A stretch of DNA of 64,000 bases. It comes from an uncultured Clostridia bacterium (GTDB lineage: Bacteria > Bacillota > Clostridia > Oscillospirales > Ruminococcaceae). Below, in pieces: positions 1 through 8,000 of this stretch. The stretch lies in assembly GCA_947383835.1 (NCBI GenBank), contig CANDEV010000002.1, positions 233,225 through 297,224 on the forward strand, read 5' to 3'. The translations under genes were made by a program, and so were the position numbers. How positions within the stretch are numbered: position 1 is the stretch's first letter; each line of letters opens with the position of its first letter. Below the pieces are notes generated by a model that ran no database searches, was not told the origin of the DNA, and saw only the letters and a program-made list of their open reading frames with translations.

Positions 1-147
1 CAAGACCGCAACAGCGATGTTAAAAGAGCGCTCTTTATGAGAGAAGTCTTTAACTCAGCTATCAAAACCGTACAAAACGGTGACTACAATCGACTAAAAG
101 CTATGACTTGCAAGCTGACTTATAAAAACGGTATTTTGAGTTGTTAA
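1..147 (+). CDS. C-terminal fragment of an unknown protein
   Basis: An open frame enters from the left edge and ends at TAA 145-147, giving the last 48 residues of a protein. The tail is basic with a few cysteines (last residues NGILSC) and has no motif I recognise. It is followed by about 65 AT-rich bases before the next gene's ribosome site. Because the start lies outside the window, neither length nor family can be judged; it could also be a chance open frame. Confidence 0.4.
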   Translation, partial: QDRNSDVKRALFMREVFNSAIKTVQNGDYNRLKAMTCKLTYKNGILSC

Positions 148-212
148 AATTATATTGAGTTTTTATTAATATGGCAAATAATTCCTCCGGTATTGTGAAA
201 GGAGCATAGAAA

Positions 213-1148
213 ATGAATATTTCAAAATATTGTGATTTAAGCTTTACCCCAGAAATTGTTGATAATATTTGGCAGTTGACGAATTCGCCGGATGTTGTGA
301 CAGACGGCAGCGGTGATAAATATATCGGATATGAACATATTGGCGAAAGCTATTCGGGAAACCGCAGATACATAATTGAAGAACGTGACAGACTTACAGC
401 AAAGGAAATCGCAGAGCTTACGGGTAATGGCGTTTTTCTTGACCTTGCCTGCGGAGACGGCTGTCTTACCGTTCCGTGCGCGGATTTTGGAACAAAAATA
501 ATTGCAGGTGATATTTCAAATGCAATGCTTAAAATTTTACAGAATAAAGCTCAAAATAATAATATTTCCATAGAAAATGTTATGCTTTGCAGAATGAACG
601 CATTGGATACTTCCTTAAAAAATGAATGTATTGACACCGTCGCCGCAAACAGCGTGCTTCATCTTATATCAAATCCCGAAAAGGTGGTCGGTGAAATATA
701 CAGGGTTCTGAAAACAGGCGGAAGCTTTGTATGCGTTGACGACGCACCCGGCAAGAATGTTGAAAATCAATTTGATAATTCGCTTTACAATGAAATCGTA
801 TCACGGATTTACAGCGAATACTGGTCTGAGCTTAATAAATTTGGAATAGCCCCGCAAAAGTTTAGTTGGAAATTTGACAGACACGCATACTGTATAAAAA
901 TATTCGACAGTTTTGAAACAAAGAAAATCACACGCGACAACGTTTATAAAATGTCGCTGAATGACGGCTTTATACCACGTTTTGCAAGCAGGGGATTTTC
1001 CGACCAAGTTAATGTCCCGCAGGGAATTCACCAAAAAATAATTGATATTTTATTCGACAGATTTGCGGGTATTTACGGAAAAAATTTTGCTGATATTGCA
1101 TACACGGGAATTGAAGATGATTTGTTAATAACGGTTTACAGAAAGTGA
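213..1148 (+). CDS. class I SAM-dependent methyltransferase
   Basis: A 311-residue protein with a Rossmann-type methyltransferase core: glycine-rich SAM loop FLDLACGDG at about residues 75-83, an acidic strand end (AGD) near 98-100 that would bind the ribose, and a later strand followed by the VLKTGGSFVCVDD post-core segment. The best family match by eye is the Methyltransf_11/25 group acting on small molecules or cofactors; the substrate cannot be read from sequence. The C-terminal 110 residues are a non-core extension. The start is supported by AAAGGAG nine bases before ATG 213. It is followed after 12 bp by a small AT-rich gene, possibly co-transcribed. Confidence 0.8.
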   Translation: MNISKYCDLSFTPEIVDNIWQLTNSPDVVTDGSGDKYIGYEHIGESYSGNRRYIIEERDRLTAKEIAELTGNGVFLDLACGDGCLTVPCADFGTKIIAGDISNAMLKILQNKAQNNNISIENVMLCRMNALDTSLKNECIDTVAANSVLHLISNPEKVVGEIYRVLKTGGSFVCVDDAPGKNVENQFDNSLYNEIVSRIYSEYWSELNKFGIAPQKFSWKFDRHAYCIKIFDSFETKKITRDNVYKMSLNDGFIPRFASRGFSDQVNVPQGIHQKIIDILFDRFAGIYGKNFADIAYTGIEDDLLITVYRK

Positions 1149-1160
1149 GAAAGTAAAATT

Positions 1161-1607
1161 ATGGCAATATGGCAATTTGATTTTCATATTATCCCGAATG
1201 ATTTTTTGAATTCTGAAATTGAGAACGTTAATGAATATTTATGGGATTACAAAAAAATTAATAAGAGTAAAATTAAAATCCCTGAATTTTTAAAAATAAT
1301 CAAATCAAACAATGACGAAATTCAATGTGGTGACTATGATAAGACATGTATTAATTTTTCATTTGAAAATGGTTATTTGTTTGAAATATTTTGCAGAATT
1401 GATTTGCGGGAATTTAATATTTATTTATTGAAGAAAGTCGTATTTTATTTTCGGAAAATGGACGGTAGTGTACTATATAACAATAAAATTTATATGTTAA
1501 GTGGAGAAATTTTAAAGGAATTAATATTGAGTTCGAATTCGTATAAGTTTTGCACTGCACCAATGGATTTCATGAACGGCTTAAAAAGTAATAAAATAAA
1601 TTTATGA
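1161..1607 (+). CDS. hypothetical protein, AT-rich orphan
   Basis: A 148-residue acidic/aromatic protein rich in Ile, Lys, Asn and Phe, with no signal peptide or membrane segment. I do not recognise the family. Codon use is much more A/T-biased than in the surrounding housekeeping genes, which suggests recent acquisition. The size and composition resemble small immunity-type proteins, but no toxin gene is visible beside it, so no function is proposed. The ribosome site is weak (GAAAG before ATG 1161), and it may be translated by coupling to the methyltransferase 12 bp upstream. Confidence 0.55.
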   Translation: MAIWQFDFHIIPNDFLNSEIENVNEYLWDYKKINKSKIKIPEFLKIIKSNNDEIQCGDYDKTCINFSFENGYLFEIFCRIDLREFNIYLLKKVVFYFRKMDGSVLYNNKIYMLSGEILKELILSSNSYKFCTAPMDFMNGLKSNKINL

Positions 1608-1677
1608 ACTTTTATATATGCTTTACTATTATTTTGCCGTCCTTTAAGAAAAAAATTTGAAAAATTTCAAAAACCTC

Positions 1678-1706
1678 TTTACTTTTTCGCTATGATGTGC
1701 TAAAAT
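1678..1706 (+). promoter_or_regulatory. sigma-A-like promoter for the yerC-methyltransferase-hslO operon
   Basis: TTTACT at 1678-1683 and TAAAAT at 1701-1706 are separated by 17 bp, with a TGTGC just before the -10 box (extended -10). It lies 55 bp upstream of the next ATG. Confidence 0.6.
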
Positions 1707-1760
1707 GATAACAGAAGATATTTTTCAGAATTATTTTTAAAACGAAAGGACGATGCAGCT

Positions 1761-2063
1761 ATGAATAACAAGCTTAATTCCGAGCATATGGACGACCTCT
1801 TTGAGGCAATTCTTTCACTTGAAACTAAGGAGGAGTGCTACAAATTTTTTGAAGATTTGTGTACTGTTCTGGAGCTTCAGTCAATGTCACAGAGAATGCA
1901 GGTCGCGAAAATGCTTACAAATAAAAAGGTTTATAAGGACATTGTTTCCGAAACAGGTGCAAGCACTGCAACTATCAGCCGTGTAAACAGAACTCTCAAC
2001 TATCAGGGAAGCGGCGGATATTCGCTTGTATTTGAGCGTATAAATAAAAAGGAAGAAAAATAA
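1761..2063 (+). CDS. YerC/YecD family TrpR-related DNA-binding protein
   Basis: A 100-residue protein of the YerC/YecD family, small dimeric regulators with a TrpR-like helix-turn-helix. The diagnostic core is EECYKFFEDLCTVLELQSM near residues 27-45 followed by the recognition region VSETGASTATISRVNRTL (about 61-78) and the typical YxGSGGY tail. The regulon in Clostridia is not established. Length is normal for the family. AAAGGA lies 11 bases before ATG 1761. The stop codon overlaps the start of the following methyltransferase (TAATG), so the genes are translationally coupled. Confidence 0.9.
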   Translation: MNNKLNSEHMDDLFEAILSLETKEECYKFFEDLCTVLELQSMSQRMQVAKMLTNKKVYKDIVSETGASTATISRVNRTLNYQGSGGYSLVFERINKKEEK

Positions 2064-2809
2064 TGAGCGGATACCGCAGTTTTTCATATTTTTACGATAT
2101 GCTGACGGACAATATTTCCTATGCCAAAAGGGCGGAATATTTCGATATGCTTATCAAAAAACACAGTGGAAAAAAAAATCTCTTACTTGACCTCGCCTGC
2201 GGGACAGGCAGTCTTTCCGAGGAGATGAGCAGGCTTGGCTATGACGTTATCGGCGTTGACGGGTCGGAGGAAATGTTAAATTCCGCCATTGAAAAAAAGC
2301 TTGAAAGCGGTCTGAATATTCAGTACCTTTGTCAGGATATGACAAAGCTTGATATGTTCGGCACTATTGATGTGACTATATGTGCTTTGGACAGTCTTAA
2401 TCATCTTCCTGACCTTGCGGCAATTGAACGGACTGTGCAAAGGGTCTCGCTTTTCTGCGAACCGTCCGGTCTGTTTATTTTTGACGTAAACACGCCTTAT
2501 AAGCATAGGCACATTCTTGGCAATAACACCTTTGTTTACGATATGGACGAGGTTTACTGCGTTTGGCAGAACACCTATTTCGAGCGGGACAACCGTGTGG
2601 AAATGTCTCTTGACTTTTTTGAGCGGCAGGAGAACGGCTCTTACAAAAGATATGAGGACTGCTTTTCTGAAATTGCTTTTGACGAAAATGTAATTGACGA
2701 TCTACTTATAAAAAGCGGCTTTGAGATTGCCGCAAAATATGATTACGATACGGTTTTGCCGCCTAAGCCTGACAGCGAAAAGCTGGTCTACGCGGCAAGA
2801 AAGGTTTGA
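2063..2809 (+). CDS. class I SAM-dependent methyltransferase
   Basis: A 248-residue methyltransferase with SAM-binding motif LLDLACGTGS at residues 41-50, the acidic GVDGS at about 65-69, and the ICALDSLNHL strand typical of Methyltransf_25-type enzymes. The substrate is unknown. The start overlaps the stop of the YerC-like gene, and hslO starts 4 bp after its stop, so three genes form a tight operon. It is not closely similar to the methyltransferase at 213-1148 beyond the core motif. Confidence 0.85.
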   Translation: MSGYRSFSYFYDMLTDNISYAKRAEYFDMLIKKHSGKKNLLLDLACGTGSLSEEMSRLGYDVIGVDGSEEMLNSAIEKKLESGLNIQYLCQDMTKLDMFGTIDVTICALDSLNHLPDLAAIERTVQRVSLFCEPSGLFIFDVNTPYKHRHILGNNTFVYDMDEVYCVWQNTYFERDNRVEMSLDFFERQENGSYKRYEDCFSEIAFDENVIDDLLIKSGFEIAAKYDYDTVLPPKPDSEKLVYAARKV

Positions 2810-2813
2810 AAAA

Positions 2814-3683
2814 ATGGCAGATATTGTACGTACAATTTCAGCGGACGGCTCTGTTGTGGCAACAGCTATAAACGCGTTGGATATTGTATCAAGAATAGAA
2901 CAAATTCATAAAACCTCCGCGGTGGTGACTGCCGCTTTGGGACGGTTGTCTATTGCAGCCTCTTTGATCGGAATAGGTCTTAAAGGCGGCAATGACAGCG
3001 TTACGATAAGAATGGACGGCGGCGGTCCGACAGATATTCTCATAGCTGTTTCCGACAGCGGCGGAAACGTTAAGTCATATGTGGGAAATCCGATTGTTGA
3101 GATACCGCTTAACAAATTCGGCAAGCTTGACGTTGCCGGTGCAGTTGGAAATAACGGTACTCTTTCTGTAATAAAGGATTTGAGCCTTAAAGAGCCTTAT
3201 GTGGGGCAAGTCCCTATAGTTTCAGGAGAAATCGCGGAGGATATTGCAAATTATTTTGCGGTAAGCGAGCAGATACCAACGGTATGCGGACTTGGCGTTC
3301 TGGTAAATCCCGACCTTACCGTAAAAGCGGCAGGGGGGTATCTTATACAGCTTCTTCCATTTGCGGATGAAAGCTGCATTGACAAGCTGGAAGCTAATAT
3401 CAAAACGCTTCGACCGGTTACGGAAATGCTTGACTCGGGAATGACAGCAGAGGATATTGCAATGCGCGTTATGGAGGGGCTTGAACCGGAAAAGCTGGAT
3501 GAGTTCGGCTGCGAATACAAGTGTGATTGCAGCAAGGGACGCGTTGAAAAGGCTTTGATAAGTCTTGGTAGAGAAGAGCTTTCCAAAATGGCGGAGGAAG
3601 AGGAAAGTATTGAGGTATGCTGCCACTTCTGCGAGAAAAAATATAATTTTTCTAAGGACGAAATTTTAAATCTTATTAGATAA
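2814..3683 (+). CDS. hslO: Hsp33 redox-regulated chaperone
   Basis: A 289-residue Hsp33 homologue, the cytosolic holdase switched on by oxidation. The C-terminal zinc/redox centre is complete: a CDC (CxC) pair in YKCDCSKG and a CHFC (CxxC) pair near the end, the four cysteines that bind Zn when reduced and form disulfides when oxidised. The N-terminal substrate-binding domain includes GGPTDILIAVSDSGGNVK and the GNNGTLSVIKDLSLKEPYVGQV region. ATG 2814 was chosen because the protein then begins MADIVRTISADGS, the family start; longer forms read into the preceding methyltransferase. It is the last gene of the operon, directly before a strong terminator. Confidence 0.96.
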   Translation: MADIVRTISADGSVVATAINALDIVSRIEQIHKTSAVVTAALGRLSIAASLIGIGLKGGNDSVTIRMDGGGPTDILIAVSDSGGNVKSYVGNPIVEIPLNKFGKLDVAGAVGNNGTLSVIKDLSLKEPYVGQVPIVSGEIAEDIANYFAVSEQIPTVCGLGVLVNPDLTVKAAGGYLIQLLPFADESCIDKLEANIKTLRPVTEMLDSGMTAEDIAMRVMEGLEPEKLDEFGCEYKCDCSKGRVEKALISLGREELSKMAEEEESIEVCCHFCEKKYNFSKDEILNLIR

Positions 3684-3686
3684 ATA

Positions 3687-3729
3687 AAAGCTCCTATGTA
3701 AAGTTATAAGCTTTACATAGGAGCTTTTA
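3687..3729. terminator. bidirectional terminator between hslO and lacI-type gene
   Basis: An 18-bp inverted repeat (AAAAGCTCCTATGTAAAG and its complement, loop TTATAAG) lies exactly between two convergent genes. A/T runs on both sides allow termination in both directions. Confidence 0.9.
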
Positions 3730-4731
3730 TTAGTTTTTCTTTTTCAAGGACTCCCTTTCAATGAATCTGTAGGGGAGCTTTATTTGTTTATTGGATTTTA
3801 CATTGTTATTGATGTTGTACATAAGCTCGTTAATGACTGTCCTGCCAAGGTCGTAGCATGGCTGCTCAACGGTTGTTATACCCGGTGTGTACATACTGCT
3901 GAGCGGTATATTGTCAAAACCGCAGACAGCAATATTGTCCGGTACGTTATATCCTTTGGAGAGAGCTTTTTTTACAAAGCTTACCGCAAGCAGGTCGGAA
4001 ACACAGAATATCGCTGTGGGAGGCTCCTTCAAACCCATAAAATAATCAAATGCCAGCTCACCGTGAAAAAGGTCGTAAGAGCCTCTGTAAATGTATTCTT
4101 CATTGTATTCAATGCCATTTTCCGCAAGAGCTTGCTTATATCCCTTTTCACGGTCAATGGAAGAAATTGAGTTTACTTTAGTTGAGACCATTCCGATCCT
4201 TTTGTGACCGTATTCGATCATTTTGCTGACAGCTTCGTGCGCACCGCCAACATCATCAACGGTTATCGTAAGAACATTTGCACCTTCTATACGTTCGCAG
4301 CATAATGCGATGTAATGCTTTTCATTAAGCTCGGTAAGAGTTTTTACGTCGAGCTGTGAACCAAGAAGAATTGCCGCATCAACGGTGCGGTTAAAAACCA
4401 TGTTCAGCAAACGCATTTCAATGCTGTATGTACTGTTTGAGGTACTCATAAGAATGTCGTAGCCGTATTCTGAAGCGGCAACCTGCATACCTCTTATTAT
4501 CTCACTGTAAAAAGTCTGCTCCGTAGAGGGGATAATTGCCAGAATAATATTGGTCTCGCACTTTCTGAGATTTCTTCCCAAAAAGTTGGGACTGTATCCA
4601 AGCTCCTTTATTGCGTTGTTCACCTGTTCGGTAGCGGCTTCTGAAACAGTCGCGCTGTTGTTTAAAACTCTCGAAACCGTTGCAACGGAAACCCCCGCCG
4701 CTTTTGCAACATCTTTTATAGTAACATTCAT
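3730..4731 (-). CDS. LacI family transcriptional regulator
   Basis: A 333-residue LacI/GalR regulator. The N-terminal helix-turn-helix TIKDVAKAAGVSVATVSRVL is at residues 3-22 and the hinge near 45-60; the rest is a periplasmic-binding-protein-like sensor domain. No sugar-utilisation gene is adjacent, so the ligand cannot be inferred; a stand-alone LacI protein could also be a global CcpA-like regulator, but I could not confirm HPr-contact residues. AAAGGAG sits 12 bases before the ATG. A near-perfect 23-bp palindrome in its leader (4761-4783) suggests autoregulation. It is convergent with hslO and shares its terminator. Confidence 0.93.
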   Translation of the reverse strand: MNVTIKDVAKAAGVSVATVSRVLNNSATVSEAATEQVNNAIKELGYSPNFLGRNLRKCETNIILAIIPSTEQTFYSEIIRGMQVAASEYGYDILMSTSNSTYSIEMRLLNMVFNRTVDAAILLGSQLDVKTLTELNEKHYIALCCERIEGANVLTITVDDVGGAHEAVSKMIEYGHKRIGMVSTKVNSISSIDREKGYKQALAENGIEYNEEYIYRGSYDLFHGELAFDYFMGLKEPPTAIFCVSDLLAVSFVKKALSKGYNVPDNIAVCGFDNIPLSSMYTPGITTVEQPCYDLGRTVINELMYNINNNVKSNKQIKLPYRFIERESLKKKN

Positions 4732-4760
4732 TAAACGGCAGCTCTCCTTTCAAAATTTTC

Positions 4761-4783
4761 CGTACACCGCCGATCGGTATACG
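4761..4783 (-). promoter_or_regulatory. candidate LacI-family operator (23-bp palindrome)
   Basis: Arms CGTACACCG and CGGTATACG flank a central CGATC; 9 of 11 opposed positions pair if one G-T is counted. It lies between a TATAAT-like -10 (4808-4813 on the minus strand) and the start of the LacI-family gene, where bound repressor would block transcription. Assignment to that regulator is inference. Confidence 0.55.
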
Positions 4784-4807
4784 CCGCCGAAAATCATCTA
4801 TATTAAT

Positions 4808-4813
4808 ATTATA
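4808..4813 (-). promoter_or_regulatory. -10 element for the LacI-family gene
   Basis: TATAAT on the minus strand, about 77 bases upstream of the ATG. An upstream TTGAAA/CAATTG region could serve as a poor -35 (15 or 18 bp spacing), so only the -10 is called. Confidence 0.45.
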
Positions 4814-4867
4814 ACAAAGCTAAAAATTTTTCAATTGACAAATTTACCTAAAAAAAACAAATTATTT

Positions 4868-5347
4868 TTACAGTATTTTTTCGCTGTCATTGAGCTTACG
4901 GTTATTTTTGTTATGCTTTTCGGCACGTCTTTTACTTCGCTTTTCCGTATTTTTATCGGAAAAATAATTTAGAAAAATGAGTACTGCCAAAAGTACAGTT
5001 ACAAAAACAGTTAAAAGATGTCTTTCGGCAAAGGCTTCTGTTGTTGTTTTGGGTATCAGTTCGTTTGGTATTTCATAAAAGGTTTTTACAGTATATATGT
5101 AAAAGCCTGTGCCGATAATATCCAGAACAGCAGGCAGCCATACCTTTTGAAAGGCGGCAAGTACAGTTGCCGCGATAAGAAATGCTGAACTTATTAAAAG
5201 CGCTGTTCCGCAGAACGAAAAGTCTGTGACGCTGTTTGAAAAATCCTGAATAAGAATTGCTATGCCGCCCATAATATTATTAAATCCGGAAAATACTGCC
5301 GCAGACGCAATACACAATACAAGTGTGACGATTCTTGCTTTTTTCAT
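4868..5347 (-). CDS. hypothetical four-helix membrane protein
   Basis: A 159-residue protein with about four hydrophobic segments (near residues 6-35, 45-68, 72-90 and 108-128) and a very basic, hydrophilic C-terminal tail after residue 128 that is probably cytoplasmic. I do not recognise the family. The start chosen gives MKKARIV, with GGAG 13 bases upstream; an in-frame ATG 69 bp earlier has no ribosome site. It is flanked by the LacI-type gene on the same strand (gap 136 bp) and by spoIVB, which is divergent. No functional link is visible. Confidence 0.65.
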   Translation of the reverse strand: MKKARIVTLVLCIASAAVFSGFNNIMGGIAILIQDFSNSVTDFSFCGTALLISSAFLIAATVLAAFQKVWLPAVLDIIGTGFYIYTVKTFYEIPNELIPKTTTEAFAERHLLTVFVTVLLAVLIFLNYFSDKNTEKRSKRRAEKHNKNNRKLNDSEKIL

Positions 5348-5563
5348 GAAAAATAATTTACTCCTTTTCCCAAAAATTATAGTATATATATAGTATACCA
5401 TAAAACATACACACAATGCAAGCGGAAAATGAATTTCTATTTTCGACAGGTTATTTTAAAGTTTGGGTGTAAAATAACGAAATAAAAAGCATTGATAAAT
5501 TGCTCCGAAATGCTAATAGTAATAGAAATAATTAATACAGGATATTGCGGAAAGGAGATAGTT

Positions 5564-5629
5564 TTGTTTCAGTGTGATGCTGATGTAAGCTTATTTGTAT
5601 ATCAGGTCAAAATGGTGAAGCAAAGTTAA
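5564..5629 (+). CDS. putative 21-residue leader peptide upstream of spoIVB
   Basis: AAAGGAG at 5551-5557 is followed at an ideal 6-base spacing by TTG 5564 opening a 21-codon frame that ends TAA 5627-5629, four bases before the spoIVB ATG. spoIVB itself has no ribosome site in the preceding 25 bases, so the strong site appears to serve this frame. The peptide begins MFQCDADVSLFVY and has no recognised motif. It could act by translational coupling. It could instead be coincidental if an RNA fold brings the ribosome site to the spoIVB start: an 8-bp stem, CTGATGTA with TATATCAG, lies inside. Confidence 0.4.
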   Translation: MFQCDADVSLFVYQVKMVKQS

Positions 5630-5633
5630 AAAT

Positions 5634-6863
5634 ATGAGAAAATTTATAAAAATTACAGCAGTTCTTACAAACCTTGTCATACTGATATGTTTGGGAATAA
5701 TTATATATTTCAGCAAATCACTCCCTAATAATTATTATGTAGCTGAGGGAGGGGAACTGAAAATATCGAGCTTTATAGAAGCTGTGCCATGTACAAGTAC
5801 GTACCGCGGAGAATTCTATACAACAGCGGGAAAAACCGTGACAAAGCGCGTGGAGCTTAAATTATTAGGAATTATTCCAATTAAGACGGTAAATATTCAG
5901 GAGGTAAACGAGCCTGTCCTAATTCCATGCGGAGATCCGTTCGGAATAAAGCTTTTAACAGACGGAGTTATTGTTGTTGAAGTTGGGAGCTTTGACACGG
6001 ATTCGGGGATAAAATCTCCTGCGGCAGACGCCGGGATAAAGATAGGTGATATAATTAAATCTATAAACGGAGAAAAAATTTCTTCAAACGACGACATAGC
6101 TGATATTGTTGAAAGCTGCGGCGGCGGAAAGCTTACGGTGGATATTGTCAGGGACGGTTCCAATATTATTTTAAATGCAGTCCCAAGAATATGCAAGTCG
6201 GACGGAGCGTACAAAATAGGCTTATGGGTGCGTGACAGCTCAGCGGGAATTGGAACTATAACCTTCTATAACCCTGATACCGGAGTGTTTGCAGGACTTG
6301 GGCATCCTGTATGCGACGTTGACACGGGAAAAATAATGCCCCTGTCCAGCGGCGAAGTGGTTGATGTAAATGTGAACGGAATAAAAAGGGGATTATCGGG
6401 AATACCGGGAGAGCTTATCGGCGGATTTACTTCAAATGCTGCAATAGGGACATTGGAAATGAACTGTGAAAACGGTCTTTACGGGGTCTTGTCGGATTTT
6501 ACTCCAAAGCAGGAGGCTTTGCCGCTTGGAATGAGACAGGAAATAAAAACAGGCGAGGCGTATATTTATACAACTATAAGCGGAAGCATACCACAAAAAT
6601 ATAAAATTGTAATTGAAAAAATAGACTTGCAGGATTCTCAGGACAGCAGAAATATGATAATAAAGGTCACGGACGAGCGGCTTCTCGATAAAACAGGCGG
6701 GATAGTGCAGGGCATGAGCGGAAGCCCTATAATTCAGAACGGAAAACTTGTCGGTGCGGTGACTCATGTTTTTGTAAACAACCCCGCAAAGGGTTACGCA
6801 ATTTTTGCCGACACTATGTACGATTGCTCGCAAAAGGTTCTTGACGAAGCTCCGGCAGCATAA
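5634..6863 (+). CDS. spoIVB: SpoIVB sporulation serine peptidase (S55)
   Basis: A 409-residue forespore-secreted serine peptidase; in Bacillus it cleaves SpoIVFA and so releases SigK processing in the mother cell. Residues 7-27 form an uncleaved signal/membrane anchor, about 105-180 a PDZ domain (SPAADAGIKIGDIIKSING), and 195-405 the S55 peptidase domain with GLGHP (His224) and GMSGSP (Ser364) as the likely catalytic pair. Length matches the family. In many Clostridia spo0A follows spoIVB directly; here a tRNA operon follows. The start codon has no adjacent ribosome site; the nearest strong one is 77 bases upstream before a short leader frame. Confidence 0.96.
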   Translation: MRKFIKITAVLTNLVILICLGIIIYFSKSLPNNYYVAEGGELKISSFIEAVPCTSTYRGEFYTTAGKTVTKRVELKLLGIIPIKTVNIQEVNEPVLIPCGDPFGIKLLTDGVIVVEVGSFDTDSGIKSPAADAGIKIGDIIKSINGEKISSNDDIADIVESCGGGKLTVDIVRDGSNIILNAVPRICKSDGAYKIGLWVRDSSAGIGTITFYNPDTGVFAGLGHPVCDVDTGKIMPLSSGEVVDVNVNGIKRGLSGIPGELIGGFTSNAAIGTLEMNCENGLYGVLSDFTPKQEALPLGMRQEIKTGEAYIYTTISGSIPQKYKIVIEKIDLQDSQDSRNMIIKVTDERLLDKTGGIVQGMSGSPIIQNGKLVGAVTHVFVNNPAKGYAIFADTMYDCSQKVLDEAPAA

Positions 6864-6872
6864 AATATAATT

Positions 6873-6905
6873 GTATGGATCGGCGTTTGAGGTCGATCCA
6901 TACGT
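6873..6905 (+). terminator. stem-loop after spoIVB
   Basis: TGTATGGATCG and CGATCCATACG form an 11-bp stem just after the spoIVB stop. The following T-tract is poor (GTTATCTG), so it may be a weak terminator or a transcript-end stabiliser. Confidence 0.5.
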
Positions 6906-6942
6906 TATCTGAAAAAAAATTAAATAAATTTTGTAAAAACAC

Positions 6943-6971
6943 TTGACAAAACATTCCCGATAGTGTATAAT
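6943..6971 (+). promoter_or_regulatory. strong promoter of the tRNA operon
   Basis: Consensus TTGACA (6943-6948) and TATAAT (6966-6971) with 17 bp spacing, 31 bp before tRNA-Val. Both hexamers are perfect, as expected for a stable-RNA promoter. Confidence 0.9.
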
Positions 6972-7002
6972 AATATAGTCGCCGACAATGGCGGTTAAAT
7001 TT

Positions 7003-7078
7003 GGGAGCATAGCTCAGCTGGGAGAGCATCTGCCTTACAAGCAGAGGGTCATAGGTTCGAGCCCTATTGTTCCCACCA
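7003..7078 (+). tRNA. tRNA-Val (TAC)
   Basis: A 76-nt cloverleaf with CCA encoded. Acceptor GGGAGCA pairs with TGTTCCC (one G-T). The anticodon arm CTGC-CTTACAA-GCAG gives anticodon TAC, and the T-loop is GGTTCGAGCC. It is first in a four-tRNA operon. Confidence 0.97.
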
Positions 7079-7105
7079 TAAAGGACTTTTTACAAGTCCT
7101 TTTAC

Positions 7106-7182
7106 GGCCTGGTAGTTCAGTTGGTTAGAACGCCGCCCTGTCACGGCGGAGGTCGTGGGTTCGAGTCCCATTCAGGTCGCCA
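7106..7182 (+). tRNA. tRNA-Asp (GTC)
   Basis: A 77-nt cloverleaf. Acceptor GGCCTGG pairs with TCAGGTC (with G-T pairs), the anticodon arm CCGCC-CTGTCAC-GGCGG gives GTC, the discriminator is G, and CCA is encoded. Confidence 0.97.
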
Positions 7183-7188
7183 TAATAT

Positions 7189-7264
7189 GCGGATTTAGCT
7201 CATCTGGTAGAGCGCCACCTTGCCAAGGTGGAGGTAGCGGGTTCGAGCCCCGTAATCCGCTCCA
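7189..7264 (+). tRNA. tRNA-Gly (GCC)
   Basis: A 76-nt cloverleaf. Acceptor GCGGATT pairs with AATCCGC, the anticodon arm CCACC-TTGCCAA-GGTGG gives GCC, the discriminator is T, and CCA is encoded. It starts 6 bp after tRNA-Asp. Confidence 0.97.
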
Positions 7265-7328
7265 AAAGCTGATACTGGTTTATTTGCGGGTAGGTGCACA
7301 ATATCTGCATTTTTAACAGTATCGGTAC

Positions 7329-7403
7329 GGCGCTATAGCCAAGTGGTAAGGCGTGGGTCTGCAACACCCTGATTCCCCGGTTCAAATCCGGGTGGCGCCT
7401 CCA
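7329..7403 (+). tRNA. tRNA-Cys (GCA)
   Basis: A 75-nt cloverleaf. Acceptor GGCGCTA pairs with TGGCGCC, the anticodon arm GTGGGTCTGCAACACCC contains GCA, the T-arm is CCGGTTCAAATCCGG, the discriminator is T, and CCA is encoded. It is last in the operon. Confidence 0.96.
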
Positions 7404-7429
7404 GCGAGAGGGAGAGTTTCCCACAGACG

Positions 7430-7466
7430 AACCGTCCTTACACGGTAGGGGCGGTTTGATTTTTTT
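7430..7466 (+). terminator. terminator of the tRNA operon
   Basis: AACCGTCC pairs with GGGCGGTT (one G-T) around an 11-base loop and is followed by GATTTTTTT. Confidence 0.75.
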
Positions 7467-7501
7467 GTGGAATTTATTCATAAAACAGGGGAGAGCTTAC
7501 A

Positions 7502-7966
7502 ATGGATATAACCGTGCGGACAGCAGATAAGTCCGATATTGATACGCTTATTAAATTTCGTTTTTTTTATCAAACAGATATAGAGGGAAAGCTTACTAAG
7601 GAACAAACCGAAAAGCTTAACGCCCAACTTCCCGTGTATTTTGAAGACCATATCGGTAAGGATCTTACAGCATATATCGCGGAGGCGGACGGTGAGACCG
7701 CAGCCACAATTTTTATGGTGCGGTTGGAAAAGCCTGCCAGCGTACACTTTTTAAGCGGCAAGACCTGTTACCTTATGAACGTCTATACCGTTAGGGAACA
7801 CCGCTGCAAGGGCATTGCTTCAATGCTTTTGGATAAGCTTATTGCCGACGCAAGGGCGGAGGGAATAACCTGTATAGACCTTTCCGCCACGGAAATGGGC
7901 AAACCGCTGTACCTAAAAAAAGGATTTGCGGAGCGGGGAAATACCGAAATGCGTATGGAATTATAA
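7502..7966 (+). CDS. GNAT family N-acetyltransferase
   Basis: A 154-residue acetyltransferase of the GNAT fold. The acetyl-CoA pyrophosphate loop is VREHRCKGIASMLLDKLI at about residues 98-115 (Q/RxxGxA pattern), preceded by the long beta strand CYLMNVYTV and followed by IDLSATEMGKPLYLKKGF, the typical motif B. The substrate is unknown; transfer to a small amine or a protein N-terminus are both possible. GGGGAG lies 8 bases before ATG 7502. It follows the tRNA terminator and has no evident operon partner. Confidence 0.88.
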   Translation: MDITVRTADKSDIDTLIKFRFFYQTDIEGKLTKEQTEKLNAQLPVYFEDHIGKDLTAYIAEADGETAATIFMVRLEKPASVHFLSGKTCYLMNVYTVREHRCKGIASMLLDKLIADARAEGITCIDLSATEMGKPLYLKKGFAERGNTEMRMEL

Positions 7967-8000
7967 AAAATAGTACCCATTTGAACAGGTGGTTATATGA

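Noticed and set aside
5564..5640. spoIVB start region as a simple frameshift
   Set aside because: The leader frame does not encode a plausible SpoIVB N-terminus, whereas the frame from 5634 begins with a proper basic-hydrophobic anchor, and an in-frame TGA lies just upstream.
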